Shown piece by piece: positions 21,232 to 32,822 of a stretch of DNA of 36,314 nucleotides. The stretch lies in assembly GCA_030154185.1 (NCBI GenBank), contig JASKKK010000026.1, positions 1-36,314 on the forward strand, in the 5' to 3' direction. A program made the translations under genes and the position numbers. Under the pieces are notes generated by a model, which saw nothing but the letters and a program-made list of their open reading frames with translations, was not told where the DNA came from and did not search any database. Positions within the stretch are counted from its first letter, which is position 1. Every line of letters begins with the position of its first letter. Source of the stretch: Desulfuromonadales bacterium. Its GTDB lineage: Bacteria > Desulfobacterota > Desulfuromonadia > Desulfuromonadales > Syntrophotaleaceae.

Positions 21232-21462
21232 ATGTACGACGTATCTTCAGACATAAACAGATTGGAAACAAGAAGCAAATCTCAAGAGCCCTGCTGCCGT
21301 TCGCCGAAGAACAGAATGTCATGCCCTGACAAACCTTGGATTTGCATGGACAGCAGGAGAAATGAATGTCCATATTTCAAACAACTGACTGAGAGAACAA
21401 AGCATTACGAAGTCGACTTCGGCTTTTGCTTTTATGAATATCGGTGTGAAAAAACAGCTTGA
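21232..21462 (+). CDS. small Cys-rich protein, 76 aa, unknown
   Basis: Seven cysteines in 76 residues, including an adjacent CC pair, with aromatic and charged residues towards the end (ECPYFKQL, FGFCFYEYRC). The ATG is preceded by GAGGAG with eight bases of spacing, which supports translation. No signal peptide. The cysteine spacing suggests metal binding or disulfide bonds, but I recognise no family. It lies between the hsp20 terminator and htrA on the plus strand; a chance ORF cannot be excluded. Confidence 0.45.
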   Translation: MYDVSSDINRLETRSKSQEPCCRSPKNRMSCPDKPWICMDSRRNECPYFKQLTERTKHYEVDFGFCFYEYRCEKTA

Positions 21463-21608
21463 TCGGGATATTTGAAATCGAAACATCAGCAGATCAGCAA
21501 TCCCCCGGTCAAGTGTTATAGACATGGTTGGCCAGCGCTAAAGTTACGGCCGAACAGGCGTACAACTGGAGGCAGCAACGGTTTGATTTGAATCAAGGAG
21601 ACAGGATC

Positions 21609-23072
21609 ATGTACTGGCATAAACGACTCGTGACTATGGCAATGGCATTGTTGATCGCAGTGGGAGTAAGTGGTGTCGTTCCGGCAGCGTCTTCTGCTCA
21701 GGAACGGGGACTTGAGAGCCTTAAACAGACCGGCCAGGCATTCCGCAATGTGGCTAAAAAGGTTTCGCCGGCGGTGGTCTTTATCAAGGTTGAAAAGGAA
21801 GTTAGCAGCCAGGGGACAACAGAATTTTACTCGCCGTTCGGCAGCCCTTTCGACGATGAGTTCTTTCGCCGTTTTTTCGGCGCTCCGCCTGGTTTTGAGA
21901 ACCCGCATCGACAGCAACCGCAGAAGCGCCGTCAGGCAGGGCAGGGCTCTGGTTTTCTGATCACACCTGACGGTTACATCATTACAAACAATCATGTCGT
22001 TGGTGACGCTGACCTGGTTTCGGTGCAGATGAACGATGGCCGTGAGTATGAGGCGGAGATTGTCGGCACCGACCCCGGCAGCGATCTGGCAGTGATCAAG
22101 ATCGACGAGTCGGATCTACCGTTTTTAAAACTCGGCAGCTCGGAAAAGCTGGAAGTCGGTGATTGGGTGCTGGCAGTCGGTAATCCTTTCGGCCTGTCGC
22201 ACACGCTGACTGCAGGCGTAGTCAGTGCCAAGGGGCGCAGCGGCATCGGCCTGAACGATTACGAGGATTTTATCCAGACTGATGCGGCAATCAACCCCGG
22301 CAACTCGGGTGGACCGCTGGTCAACCTCGACGGTGAGGTGGTTGGTATCAATACTGCCATCTTCAGTCGCAGTGGTGGCTATATGGGAATCGGTTTTGCA
22401 ATCCCGGTCGACATGGCGAAGAACATCAAGAGTCAGCTGATCGAACATGGCGAGGTCAAACGCGGTCGTCTCGGTGTCTATATTCAGGATATGACCCCTG
22501 ACCTAGCAGAATCTTTCGGCCTGGATGAGGTTGAAGGAATTCTTGTTACCCAGGTGATTGAAGATTCACCCGCAGAAGACGCAGGACTGAAGCAAGGCGA
22601 TGTGATCCTGCAAATTGATGGAGATAAACTTGACAAGGTTGCCAGCTTCCGCAATCGAATTGCTTTGACCGCGCCAGGGACCAAAGTCAGTTTGTTGATT
22701 TTGCGCGACGGCAAAGAAATGACTTTCAAAGTCAAAATCGGCAAGCAAACGGAAAGAGACAACACTACATCAGGGTCACGTGATATACCTGAAATAGGCC
22801 TAACCCTGCAAGACCTGACCCCAGAACTGGAGAAACGTTTTGGCTATGAAAACGAAGAGGGTGTATTGGTGACTGGGGTTGACCGGGGCTCCCTTGCCGA
22901 ACGCGCAGGAATTCGCCAAGGTAGCTTGATCCTTGAAATTGGTCGGAAAAAAGTAACTTCCGTACAGCAGGCAAAGACCTTGCTCAAAGAGAACAAGCGC
23001 GATTCCATTTTGTTGTTAGTTAAGGAGGGTGACGGTTTGCGCTACATCGCAATAAAAACGAACCCAAAATAA
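21609..23072 (+). CDS. degP: periplasmic serine protease Do-like, DegP/HtrA, two PDZ
   Basis: 487 aa from the ATG at 21609, chosen because AAGGAG lies eight to ten bases upstream and the following residues form a Sec signal (hydrophobic core 9-28, cleavage likely after ASA30). The trypsin-like domain (about 40-265) has His129 (NNHVVG), Asp159 (SDLAVIKI) and Ser233 (GNSGGPL). A long Phe/Pro/Arg-rich LA-loop lies at about 72-110. PDZ1 spans about 275-370 and PDZ2 about 390-485. This is the full DegP/MucD layout, soluble in the periplasm, acting as protease and chaperone. It differs from the one-PDZ anchored protease at 1660-2811. Confidence 0.95.
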   Translation: MYWHKRLVTMAMALLIAVGVSGVVPAASSAQERGLESLKQTGQAFRNVAKKVSPAVVFIKVEKEVSSQGTTEFYSPFGSPFDDEFFRRFFGAPPGFENPHRQQPQKRRQAGQGSGFLITPDGYIITNNHVVGDADLVSVQMNDGREYEAEIVGTDPGSDLAVIKIDESDLPFLKLGSSEKLEVGDWVLAVGNPFGLSHTLTAGVVSAKGRSGIGLNDYEDFIQTDAAINPGNSGGPLVNLDGEVVGINTAIFSRSGGYMGIGFAIPVDMAKNIKSQLIEHGEVKRGRLGVYIQDMTPDLAESFGLDEVEGILVTQVIEDSPAEDAGLKQGDVILQIDGDKLDKVASFRNRIALTAPGTKVSLLILRDGKEMTFKVKIGKQTERDNTTSGSRDIPEIGLTLQDLTPELEKRFGYENEEGVLVTGVDRGSLAERAGIRQGSLILEIGRKKVTSVQQAKTLLKENKRDSILLLVKEGDGLRYIAIKTNPK

Positions 23073-23127
23073 TTTACTACAGTCGGATGGAAGACCGGCA
23101 ATTCATAAACGCAGGAGGCTTACCATT

Positions 23128-23286
23128 ATGCTGTATTTCATCAAGGACAACACGCTGCATCGTTTCCATCAACCGAAACGCTGTAAAGTAAAACGTGAGA
23201 ATGAAACACTTCGCGACACAATTCCTCATAATGTTGAACAATGTATCTATTGCATGAGGAGGTGGCCTGGAGACGATGACTTTTAA
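23128..23286 (+). CDS. 52-residue CxxC miniprotein, unknown
   Basis: A short frame starting ATG CTG TAT TTC and ending TAA, with a strong AGGAGG site eight bases upstream. The product is basic in the middle (PKRCKVKRE) and has Cys19 plus a C-terminal CIYC pair (Cys39, Cys42), and two histidines near the N-terminus. The pattern fits a small zinc-binding or redox-active protein. It follows htrA by 55 bases in the same direction, so it may be co-transcribed. No family is recognised; the ribosome binding site and cysteine pair are the main support. Confidence 0.5.
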   Translation: MLYFIKDNTLHRFHQPKRCKVKRENETLRDTIPHNVEQCIYCMRRWPGDDDF

Positions 23287-23372
23287 AAATCTAGCTTATG
23301 CAGCAACAACCGTGATCACATCGGACAGGCGGGACACCTTACAAGACAGCTCTGAACCGCCTGAAACCAGTG

Positions 23373-23410
23373 AATGAACTACCCCGCCACAAGCAGCGGG
23401 GCAGTTCATT
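23373..23410. repeat. REP-like inverted repeat with GC-rich tip
   Basis: AATGAACT (23373-23380) and AGTTCATT (23403-23410) are exact complements, with CCCCGC / GCGGGG (23382-23387 / 23396-23401) inside after one mismatched pair and an eight-base loop. No T-run follows. It resembles hairpin ends of small insertion sequences or REP elements more than a terminator, and it sits next to a transposase remnant. Confidence 0.6.
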
Positions 23411-23436
23411 ATAGGTATCAATTCACTACTGTCCGG

Positions 23437-23712
23437 TTAATAGTTGAATAAGTTCAGCTGGTTATCATCAGGTAGGTCTTGAATCTGTTTGAGGGCATCA
23501 GCAACCAGCGATGAAATGAGCTTTTTCTCGAACAAATTGACCTCCAGAATCTGTAATAAAGTGTAGAGCGGACATGGAATGTTGAGCTTCTTCTGGGCGA
23601 TGACCACCAGCAGATAAATGCTCAGAGCTTGCTCTCTCGGCATTGTTAGTGGAGCAAGCTGATTTTTCTGTTTGACCAGCAACAAGGTGCCTCTGGCATC
23701 GGTATTTAACAA
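23437..23712 (-). pseudogene. C-terminal remnant of an IS4-type transposase
   Basis: The minus-strand frame gives 91 residues ending in a pattern typical of the tail of IS4-family (DUF4372-type) DDE transposases: a hydrophobic helix (ALSIYLLVVIAQ), then LYTLLQILEVNLFEKK, a short linker and a final NQLNLF. The N-terminal and catalytic DDE parts are missing, and a TGA closes the frame just upstream of the first codon. Only a scar remains between the htrA unit and groES. The family call is by motif memory and should be confirmed by search. Confidence 0.6.
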
Positions 23713-23759
23713 CGGGGCTCAGGGCCCCATCAACCCAAAAGGAAAGGAGAAATAGCAGT

Positions 23760-25686
<1,927 letters not shown>

Positions 25687-25713
25687 GTTTTTGCTCAAAT
25701 CCATTCCGATGAC

Positions 25714-25754
25714 AAGAAAAATCCCCCGAGGGACAACCCCGGGGGATTTTTCTT
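25714..25754 (+). terminator. intrinsic terminator after groEL
   Basis: Perfect 14-bp arms (25714-25727 and 25741-25754) with a CCCCC/GGGGG core and A-rich and T-rich ends give a strong rho-independent terminator, potentially active in both directions. It closes the groESL operon and the recognisable stress-gene block. Confidence 0.93.
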
Positions 25755-26087
25755 GGAATAGATGTGTGGTTCATAGGTGTCTTTTCAATTTATAGCGGAA
25801 CTGATTGGTTCACTGCAAAACAGCTGTGGGCATTTTTTCCGCCTCCGATATTGTAAGTTTCATGACGGGTGCCCCTGGAAACCCAGAGGCGTTCCTTTTG
25901 CAAAAATATTTTAAGAAACAAGGTAAATTCGCATCAAGAGGCTCAGTGGATCTTTGAAAACAGTGTGGCAGCGTTTAACCTCTAGAGAAAAGGGGGCAAG
26001 TGTGACATCTAAAGGCGATGTCATTGAGAGAGTTGCACCTGGGGAGCCAAAAATCAACCTGCCGGTTCCGGCAGTTTTCGCATCGTG

Positions 26088-26120
26088 CAAAACCCCGTGG
26101 AGCAATTCCACGGGGTTTTG
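26088..26120. terminator. bidirectional terminator hairpin
   Basis: Exact 14-bp arms CAAAACCCCGTGGA (26088-26101) and its complement (26107-26120) with a GCAAT loop; A/T-rich ends give T-runs on both strands. It lies five bases after the stop of the small minus-strand frame at 26126, so it probably ended that gene's transcript. Confidence 0.8.
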
Positions 26121-26125
26121 TCATT

Positions 26126-26230
26126 TCAGCCGTAAGAATATTCGGCTTTTCTTTTCCCGCCCTTTTTCTCCGCTATCCACTGAAAGTCCTTGGCATCAGG
26201 ACATCCTTCGTTTCTGCGATGCAGATTCAT
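26126..26230 (-). pseudogene. possible small gene or truncated gene end
   Basis: The minus-strand frame from the ATG at 26230 gives 34 residues (with GCPDAKDFQWIAEKKGGKRK near the middle) and stops right before a terminator hairpin, as a real gene would. The frame stays open upstream into the ATPase start region, where the translation stops looking protein-like. It could be the tail of a gene cut when neighbouring DNA was inserted, or a real miniprotein. No family is recognised. Confidence 0.3.
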
Positions 26231-26358
26231 CTCTGTCGCATGCGTAGCCAAGTTTTTGGGAGATGCTAGAGTTGTACTATCCGGAAACGCCTGATGGTCA
26301 CAACGCGGTTTTCCTGTTGGAACCGCCATATTCTTTCGTGACAAGGAGGATGGATATC

Positions 26359-29064
26359 GTGAACGCCGCGAAAAACGAATCGCTTCAATGGCATCGGCTC
26401 GATTCCGAAAAGGTGCTGGAGGTTTTGCAAAGCTCCGCCAAGGGACTCTCCTCGGAGGAAGCACGTCGGCGCCTGGAGCGTCATGGTCCCAACGAGCTGC
26501 TGGAAAAACGGCACAAGCCTTTGTGGAGGATGTTTCTGGATCAGTTCAGGGATTTCATGATTCTGGTGCTGATCGCCGCCGCCGTAGTGGCCGGAGTCAT
26601 CGGAGAGCCTTCGGATACCATCGCCATCGCCGTGATCGTGCTGCTCAACGCGGTGCTGGGCTTCGTCCAGGAATATCGAGCGGAAAAGGCCATGGCTGCC
26701 CTGAAAAGCCTGGCGGCTCCTGCGGCTACCGTTCTTCGGGACGGGCGGCCCGCATCGATTCCCGCCCGGCAACTTGTTCCCGGAGACCTGGTGGTTCTGG
26801 AAGCCGGCAACGTGGTGCCGGCCGATATCCGGATGACGGAAGCGGTTCAGCTTCGCATCGACGAAGCGGCCCTCACCGGCGAGTCGGTGCCGGTGGAAAA
26901 AGGCGTGGAATCGCTGCGGAGCGAGGACCTGCCTGTGGGTGACCGAAAAAATATGGCGTACAAGGGCACTCTGGTTACTTACGGTCGAGGGCGGGGCATG
27001 GTGACGGCAACCGGAATGGAGACGGAACTCGGGCACATCGCCTCCCTGCTCCAGGGGCAGGACGAGGGCCGCACCCCGCTGCAGAAACGTCTCGGCGCTT
27101 TCGGACGGAAGCTCGCCTACGCCGTTCTGGCCATTTGCGCCATTGTTTTTCTCTCGGGCGTCCTGCGCGGTGAACCCACGCTGCTGATGCTTCTTACGGC
27201 CATTTCGCTGGCGGTCGCTGCCATTCCCGAGGCCCTGCCTGCCGTCATAACCATTTCACTGGCGCTGGGAGCCAGAAAACTGGTCAGGAAGCAGGCCCTG
27301 ATCCGGAAGCTGCCGGCGGTGGAAACCCTGGGTTCGGTTACTTATATCTGTTCCGACAAGACCGGAACCCTGACCTTGAACAGCATGACCGTGGAGCAGA
27401 TCTTCGTCGATGGACATCTGCACCGATCCGGCGATCTGCCGGGTGCCGGTGCGGTTGAGTCCGGGGAGGGAGCGCAGCCGGACAAGCGTTCCCTGGAGCT
27501 GCTATTCAAGGCCCTGTCGCTCTGTAACGATGCCCGTCTGGATGCTTCGAACGCGGTGATCGGAGACCCTACGGAGACGGCATTGTTCGAACTCGGTCGG
27601 GAAAAAGGCTACCTGCGGGACAGGCTCGACGAAAAATATCCCAGGCTGGGGGAAATCCCTTTCGACTCGGAGCGTAAGCTCATGACCACTTTTCATCCCT
27701 GGGAAGACGGCCGGGTGATTTCCTTTTCCAAGGGGGCGGTTGAGGAAATCCTGGAACGTTGCGGAAAAACCGCCAGTGACGGGAGGACGGAGGAGGTCGA
27801 TACCGCCAGAATCCTTGAAACTGCCGAACAGGTCGCCGGCGACGGCTTGAGAACCCTGGGGTTCGGTTTCCGGATCTGGGAATCGCTGCCCGATGATCCG
27901 ACTCCGGAGACAACGGAAACGGGGCTGACCTTTATCGGAATGGTCGGTATGCTGGATCCGCCTCGTCCCGAAGCGGCAAAGGCGGTCTCCATGTGCCGCA
28001 CTGCGGGTATCCGGCCGGTCATGATCACCGGAGATCATCCGCTGACTGCCGAGGTTATCGCCAGGCGGGTCGGAATCATTGGCACGGAAGAAGGGGCGGT
28101 TATGACCGGCAGGCAGCTCGCTCGGCTTTCTTTGGAGGACTTCAAATACCAGGTGGAAAAGATGCGGGTTTTCGCCCGGGTCGCTCCGGAACAGAAGCTT
28201 AAGATCGTCAAGGCCCTGCAGGAGAAAGGTCAGTTCGTCGCCATGACCGGGGACGGGGTTAACGATGCGCCGGCCTTGAAGCGGGCGGATATCGGCGTAG
28301 CCATGGGCATTACCGGCACCGACGTATCCAAGGAAGCTTCCCACATGATTCTGCTGGACGATAACTTTGCCACCATCGTTAAGGCCGTCAGGGAAGGGCG
28401 GCGCATTTTCGACAACATACGGAAATTCATAAAATATACCATGACCAGCAACTCGGGGGAGATCTGTACCATTTTCCTGGCCCCCTTTCTGGGCTTGCCG
28501 ATGCCTTTGCTGCCCATCCATATCCTGTGGATCAACCTGGTGACCGACGGGGTTCCCGGCCTGGCTCTGGCCGCCGAACCGGGAGAGGCCGATATCATGG
28601 ACCGTCCTCCGAGGGCTCCGAAGGAAAGTATCTTCGCCAACGGCCTCGGCATTCATATCATCTGGGTCGGCCTGCTGATGGGGGGCGTGTCCATTCTGAC
28701 TCAGGCCTGGTTCATCGACAACAGCCAGAGTCATTGGCAAACCATGGTTTTCACCGTTCTCTGTTTGAGCCAGATGGGGCACGTCCTGGCGATTCGATCC
28801 GAACGGGAGTCCTTTTTCAGGCAGGGGGCCTTATCCAATAAGCCACTTTTCGGGGCCGTGCTGCTGACGTTCCTTCTGCAGATGGCCACCATTTACGTGC
28901 CGTTTTTGAACGGCATCTTCAAGACCGAACCGCTGACCGCCGGGGAACTGTCGGTAACCCTGCTGTTCTCCACGGTCGTGTTTCTGGCGGTGGAACTGGA
29001 AAAGGCCTTCAAGCGCGCGCAGGCGCAGGACAAAAGGCACCGGCCGGAGGAATTCCAAAGCTGA
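26359..29064 (+). CDS. P-type cation-transporting ATPase (P2 type, Ca2+-like)
   Basis: 901 aa from a GTG at 26359, chosen because AAGGAGG (26343-26349) is nine bases upstream; the ATG at 26350 directly abuts that site. Cation-ATPase N-domain, actuator motif TGES (173-176), phosphorylation motif DKTGTLT with Asp333, hinge GDGVNDAP starting near 631, and about ten membrane helices. Helix M4 carries PEALP, M5 SNSGE and M6 NLVTDG, as in P2A calcium pumps, so Ca2+ (or Mn2+) export from the cytoplasm is likely; Na+/K+ types are less likely. It converges with the GGDEF/EAL gene, only 12 bases apart. Confidence 0.93.
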   Translation: MNAAKNESLQWHRLDSEKVLEVLQSSAKGLSSEEARRRLERHGPNELLEKRHKPLWRMFLDQFRDFMILVLIAAAVVAGVIGEPSDTIAIAVIVLLNAVLGFVQEYRAEKAMAALKSLAAPAATVLRDGRPASIPARQLVPGDLVVLEAGNVVPADIRMTEAVQLRIDEAALTGESVPVEKGVESLRSEDLPVGDRKNMAYKGTLVTYGRGRGMVTATGMETELGHIASLLQGQDEGRTPLQKRLGAFGRKLAYAVLAICAIVFLSGVLRGEPTLLMLLTAISLAVAAIPEALPAVITISLALGARKLVRKQALIRKLPAVETLGSVTYICSDKTGTLTLNSMTVEQIFVDGHLHRSGDLPGAGAVESGEGAQPDKRSLELLFKALSLCNDARLDASNAVIGDPTETALFELGREKGYLRDRLDEKYPRLGEIPFDSERKLMTTFHPWEDGRVISFSKGAVEEILERCGKTASDGRTEEVDTARILETAEQVAGDGLRTLGFGFRIWESLPDDPTPETTETGLTFIGMVGMLDPPRPEAAKAVSMCRTAGIRPVMITGDHPLTAEVIARRVGIIGTEEGAVMTGRQLARLSLEDFKYQVEKMRVFARVAPEQKLKIVKALQEKGQFVAMTGDGVNDAPALKRADIGVAMGITGTDVSKEASHMILLDDNFATIVKAVREGRRIFDNIRKFIKYTMTSNSGEICTIFLAPFLGLPMPLLPIHILWINLVTDGVPGLALAAEPGEADIMDRPPRAPKESIFANGLGIHIIWVGLLMGGVSILTQAWFIDNSQSHWQTMVFTVLCLSQMGHVLAIRSERESFFRQGALSNKPLFGAVLLTFLLQMATIYVPFLNGIFKTEPLTAGELSVTLLFSTVVFLAVELEKAFKRAQAQDKRHRPEEFQS

Positions 29065-29076
29065 CCGGTGTCGATT

Positions 29077-32000
29077 TTACTTTTTGACGGGCTTATCCAG
29101 AACCGTTTTCTGCTTCTGCTCCGATCCTTTTTCGGTGAAAATCTGCAGCGGCTTGTGCCCTGACAGAATATCCGTAATGCCTTCAGCCGGCACCGGCCTG
29201 CTGACCAGGAATCCCTGGATTTCGTCACAACCGGCTTCACGCAGGAAATTCAGCTGATCGTGGTTTTCAACCCCTTCGGCAATGACCTTGAGATCGAGGC
29301 CGTGGGCCATCTGAATGATGTGTCGGGCGATGTTGGCTTCGTTGTTGCTGAATGGCAGGTTCTGTACGAAGGCCCGGTCGATTTTCAAATGGTCGGCAGG
29401 CAGGTCCTTGAGATAGCTCAGGGAGGAGAACCCCGTTCCGAAATCGTCGATGGAGATGGTGACCCCCACCGAACGCAGGCCACGCAGCGTTTCAAAGGCC
29501 TTATGCATATTGTGCATGATGACGGTTTCGGTAATTTCCAGATTGAGGTATTCCGGCGGCAGATCGCATTCCCTGAGGATCTGAATGACAAGCTCGGCGA
29601 AGTCGTTTTTCTGGAGCTGATGAGCCGAAACGTTGATACCCAGGCGCATGGCCGGAAAACCGGCGTCAAGCCAGTTTTTGAGCTGGTAACAGCCTGCCTG
29701 CAGGACCCATTCCCCCATGGGTCCGATGAGACCGGTTTCTTCGGCCAGAGGAACGAAAACCGACGGAGCGATCATGTTGCCCACCGGGTGTTCCCACCGC
29801 ACCAACCCCTCCAGTCCCGAAATACGGCCATCGGCCAGACTGACCTGCGGCTGATAATGAATGCGCAGTTCCTGGCGTTCGAACATGCGGCGCAGACTGC
29901 TTTCCATGGCCATTCTTTCCAGAGCGCGGGCATTCATGGCGGAACTGTAGAATTGGAAGTTGTTTCTGCCCAGATCCTTAGCCCGATACAGAGCGGTGTC
30001 GGCATTTTTGACCAGGGCGTTGGCTTCGTTTCCGTCTTTGGGGTAGATGGCGATGCCGATGCTGCAGGTCATGAAGACTTCGTGACCGTTGATTTCGTAA
30101 GGCCACGCCAGGGTTTTGAGTATCTTGTGGGCGACCAGTTCGATCTCTTCTTCATTGCGGGATTGGGAGAGGAGGATGTTGAATTCGTCCCCCCCGAAGC
30201 GGCTCACCGTGTCGGTTTCCCGCAGGCAGCTTTCCAGCCGTTTGGCGACTTCCTTGAGGGCATTGTCGCCGGCCGTGTGGCCGAGGGAGTCGTTGAGGGT
30301 TTTGAAGCGGTCCAGGTCGAGAAACATCAGTGCAAAGGATTCATGGTTACGGTGACAGTGCGCGATAGCCTGGGCGATGCGATCCATGAACAACAGACGA
30401 TTGGGCAGGTTGGTCAGGGGGTCGTGGAAGGCAAGGTGTTCGATGGTCTTTTCCGCTTCCTTGCGTTCGGTGATATCGAGCAGGCTGCCGATCAGTGCCG
30501 GCTTTCCTTCGCTGACGCCACGGCCGATAAGGATTTCGACATCGATGGCTTCCCCCGTTTTACGCAGGCCGACGAACTCGTAACGCAGATGAATGGCGCT
30601 GGGTACGTTGAGGACTTTGAGATTGTTGGCGTCGACGAGCAACCGATCGTCCGGGTGGACCAGTTCCGGCTGGTTCTCCGCTTCGGTTATCTCTCCGGGG
30701 GTATAGCCGAAAATCTCGGCAAATCGCGGATTGACATAAGTGTAGCGATGATGCTGATAGACGAAAATGCCGACCAGGCTGTTTTCGATAAGCAGCTGGT
30801 AGCGGCTTTCAGCCGCGTCGAGATTGTCGATCAATTCCTGGATTCTGAGGCGCTGATGTTTCTCTTCAGCCAGTTGCCGGGCGGTTTTTTCGAGCTGACG
30901 GCTGGAAGTAAAGGCCTCCCAGCGATGTTTGGCCAGAAGGTTGTCCAAGGTGTCGGTATTTTGCCGGCGTTGTTTTTCCAGTTCCCGGTAGCTGATCGCC
31001 AGCGCCCGGCCCGCCTCTTTGCAATGACGCGTCAGGTCGAACACCTCCGCAACGGATGCCGTGGGCCAATGCACATCTTCACCCGCAAGCGCCTTGTCGG
31101 GGAGGTCGCGCGTGACTTCCGCCAGCGACCTGATGGGCCGGATGATCCTTTTCTGCAGGCGAAAAGCCATGGTCAGGGCAATCAGGCAAGGGACCAGCAT
31201 CAGGGACATGCTGCCAAGCAGCAGCCTGTGTATATGGTTGTGGAAAAGGGGGGTGGGTATGTGGATAACCAGTCGCAATGGAGACAGCGGATCGTCAGGG
31301 CTCTGCATGACATTCAGCTTTGGCAACAGTCTGGAAATCCGTCCCGAGGAGCCGTTCCATAGAAACAGTATGCGCTGATCGCATGGCGGGTCGAAGAAGC
31401 TGGCAGCTATCGGCTCAAAGCTGTGCCATGCCGTGCCGGCACTTACCACGACTCGGTTTGCATCGTCGACCAGCAAGGCCTCCGGATCACTGTCGCGGTC
31501 AGCAGCCATGATGCCTGCGTAACTTTCCGGAGTCAGGGCGACAAGGGCGAAACCAAACGGTTTGTCTTCGGTTTGGAGGGGGGATCCCAGAATCAGCAGG
31601 GGATGGCTGTCCGCCTGGGCAAAGGTCCTCGCCTCGGTTTGGATACAGGCCTTTCTGACGGCGCCGAACGGTAAAGATGACAGCGGGTTGGAAGTTGCCT
31701 GGTCGGATATTGGCGCGGATTCGCTGAGTACCAGGGACCCTTCGATGTCCCAGATCGCGATGTGATGAAGCTGTTTTTCCTGCTGAAACAAGCGCGCGAC
31801 TTTTTTTTCGATGCTTTCCTGACGAGGCCCCGTTTCTGTCAATGATGCGAGTTTTATAGCCAATTCGGCGTGGAAAGCGTTCATCGATCGCTGGATTTTG
31901 CGAGATCGCTCGATCAGTTCATTTTCAAGTCCGGGATGGATGAGGTCCCTGGGACCGGCCAGATTCAAGGTCAGAACGATAAGAGCCGGCGCCAGAAACG

Positions 32001-32496
32001 CGGCGGAAACGGCATTGATTTCGGATTCGAAGTAGGTTGCCCTCGGCAGCGAGGGGATCCCTTTGCGTTGCAGCACGAACAGCAGCAGACTTGCCAGGGC
32101 GGCGTTGCCGAGACCGTTGAATGTTATCCAGCCGATGGTCTGTATCAATGCGCCTGTCGGATAATGCAAAAGGAGGCCGTACAGAAGGTATTGCATGGGC
32201 CAGGCGAGCAGGCCCCAGAAAAGCAGGGAGGCCGTCATCAGAGTTTTTATGCCGTTGCGCAGGAAAACGCCGATGATCATCGCTTCCGCGACCCACAGGA
32301 ACTCCGGTGCCGCGGCATGTCCCAGGGTCAGGGCGAAAAGGGGAGTCAACATGGCGGCCAGCGTTCCCCAGACCGTACCATAGAGGCGCACAATGATCAG
32401 AACGGGGATACCCGCCAGAAGGATGCGTCCCTGTGGAAAACAGTGCACAGGGAACATATTGCCGATCAAGGTGACGATATACAGAATACCGAGCAT
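29077..32496 (-). CDS. membrane PAS-GGDEF-EAL cyclic-di-GMP protein
   Basis: 1139 aa. N-terminal block of about six hydrophobic helices (1-185), an extracytoplasmic sensor region (about 190-425), a further helix (about 426-448), a HAMP-like linker, a coiled coil, then PAS (about 565-680), GGDEF (about 690-860) and EAL (about 870-1125). The GGDEF motif is intact at 768-772 with an RxxD inhibitory site (RETD 759-762). The EAL signature reads EGL (Glu896), but the later residues ([32 protein letters not shown]) are intact, so phosphodiesterase activity is still likely. Whether it makes or breaks c-di-GMP cannot be told from sequence. The start has a weak ribosome binding site and an in-frame ATG follows 13 codons later. 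Confidence 0.92.
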   Translation of the reverse strand: MLGILYIVTLIGNMFPVHCFPQGRILLAGIPVLIIVRLYGTVWGTLAAMLTPLFALTLGHAAAPEFLWVAEAMIIGVFLRNGIKTLMTASLLFWGLLAWPMQYLLYGLLLHYPTGALIQTIGWITFNGLGNAALASLLLFVLQRKGIPSLPRATYFESEINAVSAAFLAPALIVLTLNLAGPRDLIHPGLENELIERSRKIQRSMNAFHAELAIKLASLTETGPRQESIEKKVARLFQQEKQLHHIAIWDIEGSLVLSESAPISDQATSNPLSSLPFGAVRKACIQTEARTFAQADSHPLLILGSPLQTEDKPFGFALVALTPESYAGIMAADRDSDPEALLVDDANRVVVSAGTAWHSFEPIAASFFDPPCDQRILFLWNGSSGRISRLLPKLNVMQSPDDPLSPLRLVIHIPTPLFHNHIHRLLLGSMSLMLVPCLIALTMAFRLQKRIIRPIRSLAEVTRDLPDKALAGEDVHWPTASVAEVFDLTRHCKEAGRALAISYRELEKQRRQNTDTLDNLLAKHRWEAFTSSRQLEKTARQLAEEKHQRLRIQELIDNLDAAESRYQLLIENSLVGIFVYQHHRYTYVNPRFAEIFGYTPGEITEAENQPELVHPDDRLLVDANNLKVLNVPSAIHLRYEFVGLRKTGEAIDVEILIGRGVSEGKPALIGSLLDITERKEAEKTIEHLAFHDPLTNLPNRLLFMDRIAQAIAHCHRNHESFALMFLDLDRFKTLNDSLGHTAGDNALKEVAKRLESCLRETDTVSRFGGDEFNILLSQSRNEEEIELVAHKILKTLAWPYEINGHEVFMTCSIGIAIYPKDGNEANALVKNADTALYRAKDLGRNNFQFYSSAMNARALERMAMESSLRRMFERQELRIHYQPQVSLADGRISGLEGLVRWEHPVGNMIAPSVFVPLAEETGLIGPMGEWVLQAGCYQLKNWLDAGFPAMRLGINVSAHQLQKNDFAELVIQILRECDLPPEYLNLEITETVIMHNMHKAFETLRGLRSVGVTISIDDFGTGFSSLSYLKDLPADHLKIDRAFVQNLPFSNNEANIARHIIQMAHGLDLKVIAEGVENHDQLNFLREAGCDEIQGFLVSRPVPAEGITDILSGHKPLQIFTEKGSEQKQKTVLDKPVKK

Positions 32497-32822
32497 GAAA
32501 TGTCCGGATGGTCAGGTTGGCGCGTTCATGTCACAGGCGGCAGATTGCGATAAGGGGGCCGCCTCCCAATTTTCGGAACGACAAAATTTTTTCCAAGCCG
32601 AATACCCGATGCGTGGCGGCCGGGAACAGTAAGTGTAAACTATAACAAGAGGAAGCCGGATGGGGTGGGCCGGATTGAATTTTTTCATCCAGGTCCGGTC
32701 GATCCGTAAAAAATCCGGAAAAAGTACGAAAAAACTTGGAAATCAGGCGATCTGGGTATAATATAACCAAAAAGGTCATATATGGCCCGGTAAAACAGAC
32801 CCTGTCAAAAAAGGAGGCCGGT
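32497..32822. promoter_or_regulatory. divergent intergenic region with promoter for the thioredoxin-like gene
   Basis: A perfect -10 TATAAT (32757-32762) lies about 60 bases before the ATG at 32823, with a weak -35 (TTGGAA with a 15-base spacer, or ACTTGG with 17). Just after it, GGTCATATATGGCC (32774-32787) is a nearly perfect palindrome with one mismatched pair, at a position suited to an operator. The left half, towards the GGDEF/EAL gene, shows no clear element. Confidence 0.55.

Larger units (their letters stand above)
25755..26358. other. about 600 bases without a secure gene
   Basis: The stretch between groEL's terminator and the P-type ATPase start. It holds a CTGCCGG-TT-CCGGCAG hairpin followed by TTTT (26059-26078), a long terminator-like hairpin (26088-26120) and a possible short minus-strand gene end (26126-26230). 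An open frame at 25954-26247 (plus) crosses both hairpins and has no ribosome binding site. This is the likely right junction of the island, but I see no integrase, tRNA or direct repeat. Confidence 0.5.

Noticed and set aside
23713..23759. CIRCE/HrcA operator upstream of groES
   Set aside because: The sequence does not contain TTAGCACTC-N9-GAGTGCTAA or a close variant.
25954..26247. 97-codon plus-strand frame before the ATPase
   Set aside because: It crosses two terminator-like hairpins, has no ribosome binding site and no recognisable motif.
27502..28782. 426-codon frame antisense to the P-type ATPase
   Set aside because: The ATPase motifs are complete on the other strand and the antisense product has no domain or ribosome binding site.
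29260..31362. 700-codon open frame on the plus strand antisense to the GGDEF/EAL gene
   Set aside because: The minus-strand protein has intact PAS, GGDEF and EAL motifs; the antisense translation shows no recognisable domain and is a by-product of GC-biased codon positions.
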